Position numbers and translations under genes: made by a program | Shown here: one piece after another, positions 1 to 8,210 of the stretch | How positions within the stretch are numbered: position 1 is the stretch's first letter | Layout: each line of letters starts with the position of its first letter | Notes under the pieces: model-generated | What the model saw: the letters and a program-made list of their open reading frames with translations, nothing else | Told to the model about the DNA's origin: nothing | Databases searched by the model: none | NCBI GenBank assembly: GCA_049840435.1 | Contig: JASGKY010000057.1 | Coordinates: 1 to 64,000, forward strand | Direction: 5' to 3' | Source of the DNA: JADLHS01 sp049840435 | Lineage (GTDB): Bacteria > Verrucomicrobiota > Verrucomicrobiia > Limisphaerales > JADLHS01 | Length of the DNA: 64,000 nucleotides

Positions 1-2460
1 AAGGTTAATAGGGAAACACGATAGAATCCGAACAGCACCTCGAGAATTTGCTCGACGTCAGATTGTTGGTTTTTTCGATGGGGTGAAGCATGTTCCAACG
101 CTGGCAACGGATCGCATCGGTGCGGAGGAGTTTGTAACTCGTCGCGCTCCAGATGTCGGCGCTGACGCCATACTTCTCGAGCAACTCGTGCGCTTCGAGC
201 GCTGACAGAATGATCGGGCCGCTGCCGAAGATGTGGGCTTTGACCTTCTTGCCCGTCGGCCCGGCCTTGAATTTATACAAGCCCTTCAAGATACCGTCCT
301 GACTCCTTCCGGCATCGGCGGCTGGACGTGGTTTTCATTGTAGAGCGCGAGGTAATAGAAAATTTCCTCGCCTTCGGCATACATGCGGCGCAAACCATCG
401 GCAACAATTGTCGCAATCTCGAAACCGAACGCCGGGTCATAGACCATCGTCGTCGGCACAGTGCTCATGTGCAACAAGCTGTGACCGTCCTGGTGTTGCA
501 AGCCTTCACCGTTGAGCGAAGTGCGCCCAGACGTCGCACCACAAAGGAAGCCCTTGGCCTTAATGTCGCCCGCGAGCCAGACGAGGTCGCCGATACGTTG
601 CGGGCCGAACATCGAGTAATACGTGTAGAACGGCACTGTCTCGACACCGTGCGTGGCGTAACTCGTGCCCGCCGCGATGAATGACGACATCGCACCCGCC
701 TCGGTGATGCCCTCTTCGAGAATCTGACCGTCCTTCGCTTCGTGATAGTAGAGCAAGGATTTCTTGTCCACCGGCTCATAAAGCTGGCCTTTGCTGGAAT
801 AGATACCGATTTCACGAAACAACGAATCCATGCCGAACGTGCGCGCTTCGTCCGGAATGATCGGCACGATGCTCTTACCGATCCCTTTGTGGCGAAGCAA
901 CACGGTCAACAAACGCACAAACGCCATCGTGGTGGACGCTTCGCTCGTGCCCGAACCTTTGAAGAATTCCTTGAAGAACTCCAGTTTAGGCACATCCAGC
1001 TTCGGCGCCGTGGTGTGGCGCGCTGGGAGAAAACTGCCGAGCGCTTTGCGCCGTTCGAGCAGATATTTCATCTCCGGTGAATCCGCCGGCGGACGATAAA
1101 ACGGCATGTCGGCGATGACATCGTCGCTCATCGGAATGTTGAACCGAGCGCGGAACTCGCGGAGCTCCTTTTCGTTCATCTTCTTCTGCTGGTGCGAAAT
1201 ATTACGCCCCTCACCCGCTTCGCCGAGACCGTAGCCTTTGACCGTCTTCGCGAGAATGACCGTCGGCTGGCCTTTGTGATCCATCGCCGCTTTGTAAGCC
1301 GCATAGACCTTGCGCGTGTCGTGACCGCCGCGCATGAGCTTATGCAGTTGCTCGTCCGTCAAATGTGTGACGAGCTTGAGCAACTCGGGATATTTGCCGA
1401 AGAAATGTTTGCGGACATAGCTGCCGGGTTCGACGACGTATTTCTGGTAATCGCCGTCCACCGCTTCTTCCATGCGCTTGAGCAGCAGACCGCTCTTGTC
1501 GCGCGCGAGCAGATCGTCCCAATCCGAACCCCAGATGACCTTGATGACATTCCAACCTGCGCCACGGAAGGCGGCTTCAAGCTCTTGAATGATCTTGCCA
1601 TTGCCACGCACCGGACCGTCGAGGCGCTGCAAGTTGCAGTTCACGACCCAGACGAGGTTGTCGAGGTTTTCGCGCGAAGCGAGTGTGGACGCACCGAGCG
1701 TTTCGGGTTCGTCGCTTTCACCGTCGCCGATGAAGCACCAAACCTTGGGTTCGTTCTCAGCGCTGACGAGTTTGCGCGCTTGCAGGTAGCGATTGTAACG
1801 CGCCTGATAGATGGACATGATCGGGCCGAGGCCCATCGAAACCGTCGGGAACTGCCAGAAATCCGGCATCAAATAAGGATGCGGGTACGAGGACAAGCCG
1901 CCGCCTTCCGCAAGCTCTTGCCGGAAGTTGTGCAGATGTTTCTCCGTGATGCGCCCCTCAAGAAACGCACGGGCATAAACGCCCGGCGCGGCGTGGCCTT
2001 GGAAATAAACCGAGTCGCCAGTGAAATTTTCCGTGCGCCCGCGGAAGAAGTGATTGAACGCCACTTCGTACAATGTTGCCGACGACGCGTAACTCGCGAT
2101 GTGCCCGCCGACGTTCGTGGTGGAGTTGGCTTTGACGACCATCGCCATCGCGTTCCAACGCATTAAACTCTTGATGCGGACTTCCGTCTTCCAATCGCCG
2201 GGATAGGCCGGCTGCTCCTCGACGGGAATGGTATTGATGTAAGGCGTATTGAAGCCCCGGGGCAACTCGTGCTTCGAAGCGCGCAATTTGTCCGCGAGTT
2301 GTTCCAGCAATTCCGCCGTGCGCTCCGTGCCCTGGGTTTCGAGCGCCAGTTCCACGACCGATTGCATGGAATCGGAGAGTTTGCTGCCGTTGGTACGGGT
2401 AGCGGAGGAGGCTGACCGCGAACCGAGGACTTCTTTTTTGGTTTTGATTGTGGTACTCAC
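1..2460 (-). CDS. aceE: Pyruvate dehydrogenase E1, homodimeric type (partial, frameshifted)
   Basis: E1 of the pyruvate dehydrogenase complex: it decarboxylates pyruvate with thiamine diphosphate and loads the acetyl group onto lipoyl-E2. The ThDP motif begins GDGESDEPE near residue 245 and is followed by NLQRLDGPVRGN and ISHQQKKMNEKEL, all typical of the AceE subfamily rather than the alpha2beta2 type. The start is GTG at 2460. The frame breaks near 299: after MPEGV, one base is missing and the AceE sequence resumes as GILKGLYKFK in the next frame, running on through WNMLHP. Past about position 75 the frame stops resembling AceE. Restoring one base in the T6 run at 70-75 gives QSDVEQILE, closer to the family, so a second indel is possible. 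The C-terminal end lies beyond the window. No E2 or E3 gene is visible, but a lipoate ligase is divergent next door. Confidence 0.93.
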
Positions 2461-2502
2461 TTCAAAAATGTTTTGCCGGAGGAAAGTTAGTGGCTGGTTG
2501 CG

Positions 2503-2542
2503 CCCCCGGCAAGAGCGCCAGATTAAAGCGAAAACACCCCGG
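2503..2542. promoter_or_regulatory. Two CCCCGG boxes in the aceE-lplA divergent promoter region
   Basis: The 117-base gap between the two divergent starts holds CCCCCGG at 2503-2509 and CCCCGG at 2537-2542. The C/G junctions are 33 bases apart, three times the 11-base spacing seen at other boxes in this window. A regulatory role is inference only. Short C/G palindromes are common in GC-rich DNA. Confidence 0.2.
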
Positions 2543-2577
2543 ATACGCCAGCGAAATTAGCACCCCAGATACGACGA

Positions 2578-3315
2578 ATGAAGCATCTTGACCTCACCCT
2601 GCCGTCGCCCGCCGAGAACCTGGCACTGGAGGAAACCCTGTTGGATGCCGCGGAAACCGGGCAAGTCGGCGAGATACTGCGCTTCTGGGAGTCGCCGTCC
2701 AACTTTGTTGTCGTCGGTTACGCCAATAAAGTCGCCAGCGAGGTCAATGCCACCGCGTGCGAGGCAAAGGGAATCCCCATCCTGCGCCGCTGTTCCGGCG
2801 GCGGCACAGTGGTGCAAGGCCCGGGCTGCCTGAACTACGCCGTGATCCTCCGCATCACCGAGCATGGTCCGACCCGCAGCATCAGCGCCGCGAACGAATA
2901 TATCATGGAACGAACGCGCCGTGCCATCGCTCCGCTGGCGTCAGACCGCAGACCGCAGACCGCAGACTCACACGTCAGTGTCCGCGGTCACACCGACCTC
3001 GCCCTTGGCAATCTGAAGTTCTCCGGCAACGCCCAGCGGCGCCGCAAGAACTTCCTCCTCTTCCACGGCACGTTGCTGCTGAACTTCGATCTCCCGCTCA
3101 TCAGCGAGGTACTAAACATGCCCTCGCTCCAGCCGGATTACCGCGAAGGCCGGGGTCACAACCAATTCATCATGAATCTGGGGTTGCCTGCCAAAACGGT
3201 AAAACACGCACTGATTGCTGAATGGGGAGCAACGGCAGCTTCAACGCCACCCATGCCCATCCCTCCGGACATGTTACTGAAGTACAATTCGGTGGAATGG
3301 AATAGAAAATTTTGA
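2578..3315 (+). CDS. Lipoate-protein ligase A family protein
   Basis: A 245-residue member of the BPL/LplA/LipB superfamily, which attaches lipoyl (or octanoyl) groups to lysines of E2 and H proteins. The signature RRCSGGGTVVQGPGCLNYAV at about residues 70-89 is the LplA-type substrate-binding loop, and GNLKFSGNAQRRRKNFLLFHG at about 145-165 holds the conserved lysine region. It lacks the C-terminal accessory domain of E. coli LplA, so it may be a transferase or octanoyl/lipoyl amidotransferase rather than an ATP-dependent ligase; sequence alone does not decide. Its divergence from aceE fits a role in lipoylating the PDH complex. A short tandem repeat (2942-2968) encodes a roughly ten-residue insertion just before the HVSVRGHTD segment. 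Confidence 0.85.
   Translation: MKHLDLTLPSPAENLALEETLLDAAETGQVGEILRFWESPSNFVVVGYANKVASEVNATACEAKGIPILRRCSGGGTVVQGPGCLNYAVILRITEHGPTRSISAANEYIMERTRRAIAPLASDRRPQTADSHVSVRGHTDLALGNLKFSGNAQRRRKNFLLFHGTLLLNFDLPLISEVLNMPSLQPDYREGRGHNQFIMNLGLPAKTVKHALIAEWGATAASTPPMPIPPDMLLKYNSVEWNRKF
2942..2968 (+). repeat. In-frame 7-base tandem repeat inside the lipoate ligase gene
   Basis: CAGACCG is present in three full copies followed by CAGACT. Three 7-base units equal 21 bases, so the array preserves the reading frame and encodes roughly SDRRPQTADS. It lies between two conserved blocks of the enzyme, probably in a surface loop. Confidence 0.85.
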
Positions 3316-3344
3316 AAGCGAACGGTGCCGATGTCAGCCGCAAA

Positions 3345-4040
3345 CTAAATTCTGGTCTCTATTTCAGACGGGATATTCTTGGCTGGACGCCCACCCAAGA
3401 CGTGCAGCTTCGCGTGCGCCAGCACATCCAGACAAATCTTGAGCACGATCAGCAATGTCAGCCCAATCGCAGGCATCCCCATCAACAGCACCAGAAATCC
3501 TCCGCCGAGAATGGCCAGATGCAGCACCACGACGCGACCATACGGTTGCATCATGAGCACTGGTGCGACCACCGTACGATAGTCGCCATTCAATACGTAG
3601 TTAGTCAGGAAAGAAAACCCATGGCTCACCACCAAGCCCAACACCGCCCAACCGAGATGTTGTTGCATCACCAAATCCTGCACCCGCTCAAAGCTCGGAA
3701 ATGGGCCGCCCCCCAAACCACCGCTGCGCCAATCTGCGCCGAACATTACGCATACAAACACTCCATGCACCAGTGTGAAAATCCCGTAATGCACCGTGAA
3801 GAACGGGATGAGAAAGATCTTCACTCCAACATTTGAACTCGGGCCGCATGCGAACAGCATCTTCGCTACGTTAAAAATCCCCACCACCACATTCTCCAGC
3901 CAGAACAGGAACATGATGGGAAACACCTGCCAGCCAAAGAGCAGCACGCCAGCGAGCGGAATCAGATTCACGGCTATGAGCATCAGCACCGAAGGCGAGC
4001 GCCATACGGCGGGATTCTTGAGAGGCTCGATCAGATTCAT
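3345..4040 (-). CDS. DUF6498-type integral membrane protein
   Basis: A 231-residue hydrophobic protein with about six predicted membrane segments and the WLENVVVGIFNVAKM motif near residues 47-61, which I recognise from the DUF6498 family. The function of that family is unknown. Its start codon overlaps the stop of the alcohol dehydrogenase gene by four bases (ATGA), so the two are very likely co-translated. It converges with the lipoate ligase gene, leaving 29 bases between the stops. No catalytic motif is visible. Confidence 0.8.
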   Translation of the reverse strand: MNLIEPLKNPAVWRSPSVLMLIAVNLIPLAGVLLFGWQVFPIMFLFWLENVVVGIFNVAKMLFACGPSSNVGVKIFLIPFFTVHYGIFTLVHGVFVCVMFGADWRSGGLGGGPFPSFERVQDLVMQQHLGWAVLGLVVSHGFSFLTNYVLNGDYRTVVAPVLMMQPYGRVVVLHLAILGGGFLVLLMGMPAIGLTLLIVLKICLDVLAHAKLHVLGGRPAKNIPSEIETRI

Positions 4041-5182
4041 AACGCCGCCAGCAATACTTCTGATAATTCACCCGGATTGAGCACGACCGGATTCGCCTTC
4101 ATGCTGCTGGCATTGGTCGCTTTGGCCACCAGCTCCGGCACGCACGTCGGAGCAATTCCATACACGTTCAGTTTGGGGATGTTCAACTCCTGCGTCAGTT
4201 CGCTAACCCAGCGCACCCCATCCGCCGCAACAGCGACAGCACTGCCGGTCAGAATCCGGGCGACTTCATCATAGCGTTCGCAAGAACAGTCTTTTCGTTC
4301 CAATGCCCGAATGTTCATCGCCATCACATGCGGCAACAACGCCGCGCAAACCGCTCCATGCGGGGCGCTGAACATCCCGCCGATTGGCGCAGCAAAACCA
4401 TGCGCTGCGCCCAGGCCTGCGTTTGCCAAAGCCAGCCCGCCGAACAATCCCGCCACCGCCATACCTTCACGAGCCACCGCATTCTCCCCGTTGTGATACG
4501 CTAATCGCAACGAACGGGCCACGCGCAGCATGCCCTCGCGACATAAGGTATCTGTCAAAGGATTCGCACGATTGCTTGTGAATGGCTCGATGAGTTGCGT
4601 CAACGCATCCAAGCCCGTGCTCGCCGTCAGCGCGGGCGGCAAATCATAGGTGAGTTCAGGGTCAACCAACGCCAGGGCCGGCAACATGAGCAGGCTGCGC
4701 AAACTCACCTTCACACGATGGTCTGGCGCTGCCAGCACCGAATTACGCGTCACTTCGGCGCCAGTCCCAGCTGTTGTGGGGATTGCGATGAACGGTCGGG
4801 ATGGTTTGCTCAGCATTCGCCCGCGGCCGATGACCTCAACGTAATCCAAGAGTTCACCGTCGTTCGCGAGCATGGCTGCGATAGCCTTGCCGGCATCAAT
4901 CACACTGCCGCCCCCGATGGCGATGACGAAATCGCACTCCGCCTCCCGGGCCAGCCTTGTTCCTTGCTCCACCAAAGTCACCGTCGGCTCGGCGGCGACG
5001 ACAAATCGCACCGCGATGACTTCCGCTTCTCGCAACAAACCCGCGATGCGCTCCGCAGCGGCAGGACGCGAACCAGAAACCACTAGCGCGCGACGGCCCA
5101 AGCTGCACCCCAGCGCGCCCAATTCGGCCAGTTTTCCCGCCCCGAAGACGATCCGCGTCGCAGTGGCAAATTCAAAATTCAT
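4037..5182 (-). CDS. Iron-containing alcohol dehydrogenase
   Basis: A group III (Fe-ADH) dehydrogenase of about 381 residues; the family reduces aldehydes or oxidises alcohols with NAD(P). IGGGSVIDAGKAIA is the nucleotide-binding segment. The metal ligands should be the D in ASTGLDALTQLIEPF, the two H in GAAHGFAAPIGGMFSAPHGAV, and a neighbouring H. I place the start at the ATG at 5182 (MNFEFATATRI), because residues upstream of it do not look like the family. The gene is translationally coupled to the following DUF6498 gene. The substrate cannot be read from the sequence. Confidence 0.9.
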   Translation of the reverse strand: MNFEFATATRIVFGAGKLAELGALGCSLGRRALVVSGSRPAAAERIAGLLREAEVIAVRFVVAAEPTVTLVEQGTRLAREAECDFVIAIGGGSVIDAGKAIAAMLANDGELLDYVEVIGRGRMLSKPSRPFIAIPTTAGTGAEVTRNSVLAAPDHRVKVSLRSLLMLPALALVDPELTYDLPPALTASTGLDALTQLIEPFTSNRANPLTDTLCREGMLRVARSLRLAYHNGENAVAREGMAVAGLFGGLALANAGLGAAHGFAAPIGGMFSAPHGAVCAALLPHVMAMNIRALERKDCSCERYDEVARILTGSAVAVAADGVRWVSELTQELNIPKLNVYGIAPTCVPELVAKATNASSMKANPVVLNPGELSEVLLAAL

Positions 5183-5227
5183 CCAAATAAAGTTCTTCCG
5201 TGCGTTTCGACGCACATCCAGTTGTGC

Positions 5228-6031
5228 TCAAAATTGGATGCTCACTCCCGCGCGCATTGAAACGTACGCATACCCTTCGAACATGTCGTTATAGAACCCT
5301 TGCATGGTCGCATCGTCATAAAGCGTCATCCCCAGCCGCGCCTCGCAAAAGATCCCGACGTATTCCTTGCGGGCCACCGACAAACCGAACCCGATGAACC
5401 CGCCGCCCCCCAGGATAAAATCGGAGTGGATGATATCACCGTTATAGTTCAGCGGAGTGCGATAATCCCAGCACAGTGCCTGCGCATAAACTCCGCCAGT
5501 GAAATAAGGACTGACAAAGGTTTTCGGCGGCGTGAAGTAATGACGACCCACCAACCCGATATCGAGCAGGAAGGTGTCGCTCAACGCGCGGCCAGGCAGG
5601 CTGCCGGAATTGAATTCAACATTGCCGCCACCAAACACCAAGCCAGCGAAATTCTCCGCGTCCTGAATGCCCACCGGCATCAGCTCTAGCCGGGTCATGT
5701 TACGGATGTCGTTGGCAATCGGCAAAACCTCTTCAATCGAGAATGAAACCACGGTGAAATAGTCGGGCTCAATCCGGCGCCGGGGTAAAGTTTCCGGCGC
5801 GGCTTCGGTGGTGATGATGGGCGGCTGCGTATCGCCGATGGAAGCACCAGAGTCATGATCAGCAGGAACGTGTGTCCGCTCACTCGTATCGCCAGCAACT
5901 GCGGCAGCCATCGCCTCACTCAACGGCACGCCGCGCGTGGCCGTATGTCCTCCAAAACAACCAGTCAACAGAATTGCAACTGCCCCAAAGCAAAAGAATA
6001 CGCTCCAAAGCTGGTTTCGCGTGAAGTGCAT
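5228..6031 (-). CDS. Outer-membrane beta-barrel-like lipoprotein, function unknown
   Basis: Starting at the ATG at 6031, the N-terminus is basic, then hydrophobic, and ends in a lipobox (ILLTGC), so it should be lipidated on that cysteine. A Pro/Thr/Ala-rich linker of about 60 residues follows. The rest is glycine- and aromatic-rich with alternating hydrophobic stretches (PYFTGGVYAQALCWDY, GGGGFIGFGLSVARKEY) and ends in AGVSIQF. The terminal Phe and the alternation suggest a small outer-membrane barrel. I do not recognise a named family. It lies 45 bases downstream of the alcohol dehydrogenase start and on the same strand. Confidence 0.65.
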   Translation of the reverse strand: MHFTRNQLWSVFFCFGAVAILLTGCFGGHTATRGVPLSEAMAAAVAGDTSERTHVPADHDSGASIGDTQPPIITTEAAPETLPRRRIEPDYFTVVSFSIEEVLPIANDIRNMTRLELMPVGIQDAENFAGLVFGGGNVEFNSGSLPGRALSDTFLLDIGLVGRHYFTPPKTFVSPYFTGGVYAQALCWDYRTPLNYNGDIIHSDFILGGGGFIGFGLSVARKEYVGIFCEARLGMTLYDDATMQGFYNDMFEGYAYVSMRAGVSIQF

Positions 6032-6088
6032 AGCCCATGCTCGACAAACCATCCCCGAGGGTCAAGACCGTCGCCGGAGTCGGAGTGA

Positions 6089-6565
6089 CTATTCCTCGCC
6101 GTCGTAGTAATCCGCGGGCTGCACCCGCACGGGCCGCGAATGTCCCGGCAAACTCCACTTGTCGCTGTCAGGATAGTAACACGCATCAGATTCTGGATTA
6201 TCCGTGATCAAGTGATAAACCAAGTCCGTCGCTCCGGTATTCAGAAGTTGGTGTGCTTCACCCGGCGGATGCATGATGCAATCGCCCTCGCGCACGTCCA
6301 CCTTGCCGCCAGGCGTACGAACCACCCCGCGCCCGGTGATGATCTGATAATAGACCCAGCGCGCCGAGTGGGAACGATACGGACCGTTAGCAGCTCGCGG
6401 CGGCAGGCTGACGAGTTTGATATCGAAGGGAAACCGGACGTTCGTCATGCGATCGCCATTGGTCTGGCGCATGGCCGTCAGCAAGTCCTGACTGAAATAG
6501 CGAAAGCGGCCCTTGGGCGAATGCGATTCTTGCACCGGCACAGCAGCGAGATTGATTTTCTTCAT
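6089..6565 (-). CDS. Cupin-domain protein
   Basis: 158 residues with a single cupin beta-barrel. The second half carries REGDCIMHPPGEAHQLLN, the usual cupin motif region with potential metal ligands (E and H), preceded by WVYYQIITGRGVVRTPGGK. Family members range from isomerases to dioxygenases and small-molecule sensors, so the reaction is not assigned. It sits alone, 57 bases upstream (in transcription order) of the lipoprotein gene and 24 bases downstream of the roadblock-like gene. It could belong to a longer minus-strand transcript with the response regulator. Confidence 0.8.
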   Translation of the reverse strand: MKKINLAAVPVQESHSPKGRFRYFSQDLLTAMRQTNGDRMTNVRFPFDIKLVSLPPRAANGPYRSHSARWVYYQIITGRGVVRTPGGKVDVREGDCIMHPPGEAHQLLNTGATDLVYHLITDNPESDACYYPDSDKWSLPGHSRPVRVQPADYYDGEE

Positions 6566-6589
6566 GCAGGACGAAATTCAGGCGTTTAT

Positions 6590-6955
6590 TTAGGAAACGG
6601 GTAACTGCAGAAATTCCCCCAACATCCGTTCCACCGCTGCAACATCCACCTCAGCGTTCTTACGGGAGACGAACACTCCCAAAATGATACCATCGGTTCG
6701 CTGCGCACAATGGAACGTAGTCTTCTCATGCACCCAAGTCAGCCGAGAGGGGGGCAGCCGCTGCGCGCGCAAAACTTGAAAGGTATCCGCAATGATGCGC
6801 CAAGCCTGTTCCAACGCTGTGGTGGGAAAATCACGAGCGTCCACGTCACTGAAAAATGTTTCGTCCGCAAAGCGAATTCCACGCACCAAGATGCCTCGGG
6901 CCACCGTAGTGGCCCGCAGCCATTGCAGAATTGTTTCTTTGCTTGCTTCGTTCAT
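6590..6955 (-). CDS. Small protein, possible roadblock/LC7-like partner of the adjacent regulator
   Basis: 121 residues, not recognised with confidence. The pattern (helix MNEASKETILQWLRAT, strand ILVRGIRFADE, helix LEQAWRIIADTFQVLRAQ, then two strands LTWVHEKTTFHCA and DGIILGVFVSR, and a final helix) resembles the roadblock/LC7 fold also seen at the C-terminus of the neighbouring response regulator. It starts 17 bases after that gene's stop, so the two are probably co-transcribed. No MglA-type GTPase, the usual partner of such folds, is in the window. Confidence 0.55.
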   Translation of the reverse strand: MNEASKETILQWLRATTVARGILVRGIRFADETFFSDVDARDFPTTALEQAWRIIADTFQVLRAQRLPPSRLTWVHEKTTFHCAQRTDGIILGVFVSRKNAEVDVAAVERMLGEFLQLPVS

Positions 6956-6972
6956 CCAGTTGTTTCGCCCGG

Positions 6973-8109
6973 TTAGACAGCCTCCCGCCGGGTTTTAACC
7001 AGCACGCCCTGCTCGTCAGAAATCATCACCACCGCCCGCGCGCCGCCGCTCTGAATCTCCAGCCGGTCAAAATCCCCCAACGGTAGAATCTGCGCGAGAC
7101 GCTGGCCGCGTTGCGAGGCGAACTCAAAAAAATTCACCCACAAATCCACATTGGCGCATTGCCATTCGTAGATCACGTCCCCTTGATTGGAGAGGATCAA
7201 CATTTCATCCACCTTCGGTCGCCAAGACACCCCCGCAGGCAAGACGGGCACGAGTTCATAGCCTGAGACCGGCTCGGGCGATTGCCCCACCTGCGCCGCA
7301 ACCTTTGATTCCAACTGGGCAACTTCCGCCGCGATGTTTGCTCCACCGGCTGGAGGTGGTTCTGTCGCGCGCGCTTCCTTGGCTTCATCGGTTTTGCGCG
7401 CCGCTTCCATCAACAGGAATTCCCACTGGCCCGAAACCGAGCGTGATGGTGGTTCGTTGAATGGCTTTAGGGCAAATTGTCCGCCCCCGAGGGCCAGCAG
7501 TTGATTGAAAGCATCCTCGCCAGAAATAACCCCGACCTGCGCATGGATAATCTGCCCGGTCTCAATATAGATTTTTCCGGTCACCCGCGCGTTGGCAACC
7601 TCCAATACCGAAGAACTCCGGGCGAGACATTCCATCTGAATGACGTCTTGCAACCCCACCCGCCGCAGCACACCGCGAAAACCTTCCTCCGGTCGTAGCT
7701 TGATCAATTCGTTCAAGACGCCGTACAGACTCTGCCAACCAGATGGGTTGGTGGGTTTTTCCAAAAACAGTTCCGCCCCACTGCTGAGACAAGCGGCGCG
7801 ATACTTCTCGCTGGCGTGCCCGGTGAGCACCACCTTTTGCACGTTGGGATAGCCACGATTGAGCAACGACAACATCTGGATGCCATCCATCACCCCCATC
7901 TGCACATCTACGACCACCAGATCAACCGGCTGCGCCTGCAACACGCCGAACGCCTGACTCGCGCTCAATGCCGTCAACACCTCCCAATTCCCTTCACTCA
8001 ACACGCTCATCAACTCGCGCACGGTCTCGATGAAAACCGAGTCATCGTCCACAAACAACACGCGACGAAGCGTGGCGGGCGCGGCAGCGGTTTTGGATGA
8101 TTCACTCAT
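6973..8109 (-). CDS. Response regulator with DUF4388 and C-terminal roadblock-like domain
   Basis: 378 residues in three parts. Residues 15-135 form a CheY-like receiver: VLFVDDDSV holds the acidic pocket, VVVDVQM the phospho-acceptor Asp, VVLTGHAS the Thr, and FLEKP the Lys. About residues 144-220 are DUF4388 (GKIYIETGQIIHAQVG, GEDAFNQLLALGGGQFALKP), a module common in PVC and myxobacterial regulators. After an Ala/Glu-rich linker, the last roughly 80 residues (VDEMLILSNQGDVIYEWQC onward) look like a roadblock/LC7 fold. There is no DNA-binding domain, so output is presumably by protein contact. No histidine kinase is adjacent. Two CCCCGGG boxes lie 71-98 bases upstream of the start. Confidence 0.85.
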   Translation of the reverse strand: MSESSKTAAAPATLRRVLFVDDDSVFIETVRELMSVLSEGNWEVLTALSASQAFGVLQAQPVDLVVVDVQMGVMDGIQMLSLLNRGYPNVQKVVLTGHASEKYRAACLSSGAELFLEKPTNPSGWQSLYGVLNELIKLRPEEGFRGVLRRVGLQDVIQMECLARSSSVLEVANARVTGKIYIETGQIIHAQVGVISGEDAFNQLLALGGGQFALKPFNEPPSRSVSGQWEFLLMEAARKTDEAKEARATEPPPAGGANIAAEVAQLESKVAAQVGQSPEPVSGYELVPVLPAGVSWRPKVDEMLILSNQGDVIYEWQCANVDLWVNFFEFASQRGQRLAQILPLGDFDRLEIQSGGARAVVMISDEQGVLVKTRREAV

Positions 8110-8179
8110 TGTGTTGCGACTCCGGTAGCAAACATTACTTATTCAGAAGTAGAAGCGGGGAAAAGTGAAGTGAATTTCT

Positions 8180-8207
8180 CCCCGGGACAGAAAAAATCCG
8201 CCCCGGG
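8180..8207. promoter_or_regulatory. Pair of CCCCGGG boxes upstream of the DUF4388 regulator
   Basis: CCCCGGG occurs at 8180-8186 and 8201-8207, with C/G junctions 21 bases apart (two helical turns). The block lies between the HEAT-repeat gene stop and the regulator start. The flank around the second box (AAAATCCGCCCCGGGT, 8194-8209) recurs exactly at 21047-21062 upstream of another gene. Its role as an operator is a guess based on spacing and position. Confidence 0.3.
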
Positions 8208-8210
8208 TGG

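Noticed and set aside
2255..2262. CCCCGGGG inside aceE as a further regulatory box
   Set aside because: It is within coding sequence in normal codons and has no phased neighbour; it shows that isolated boxes arise by chance.
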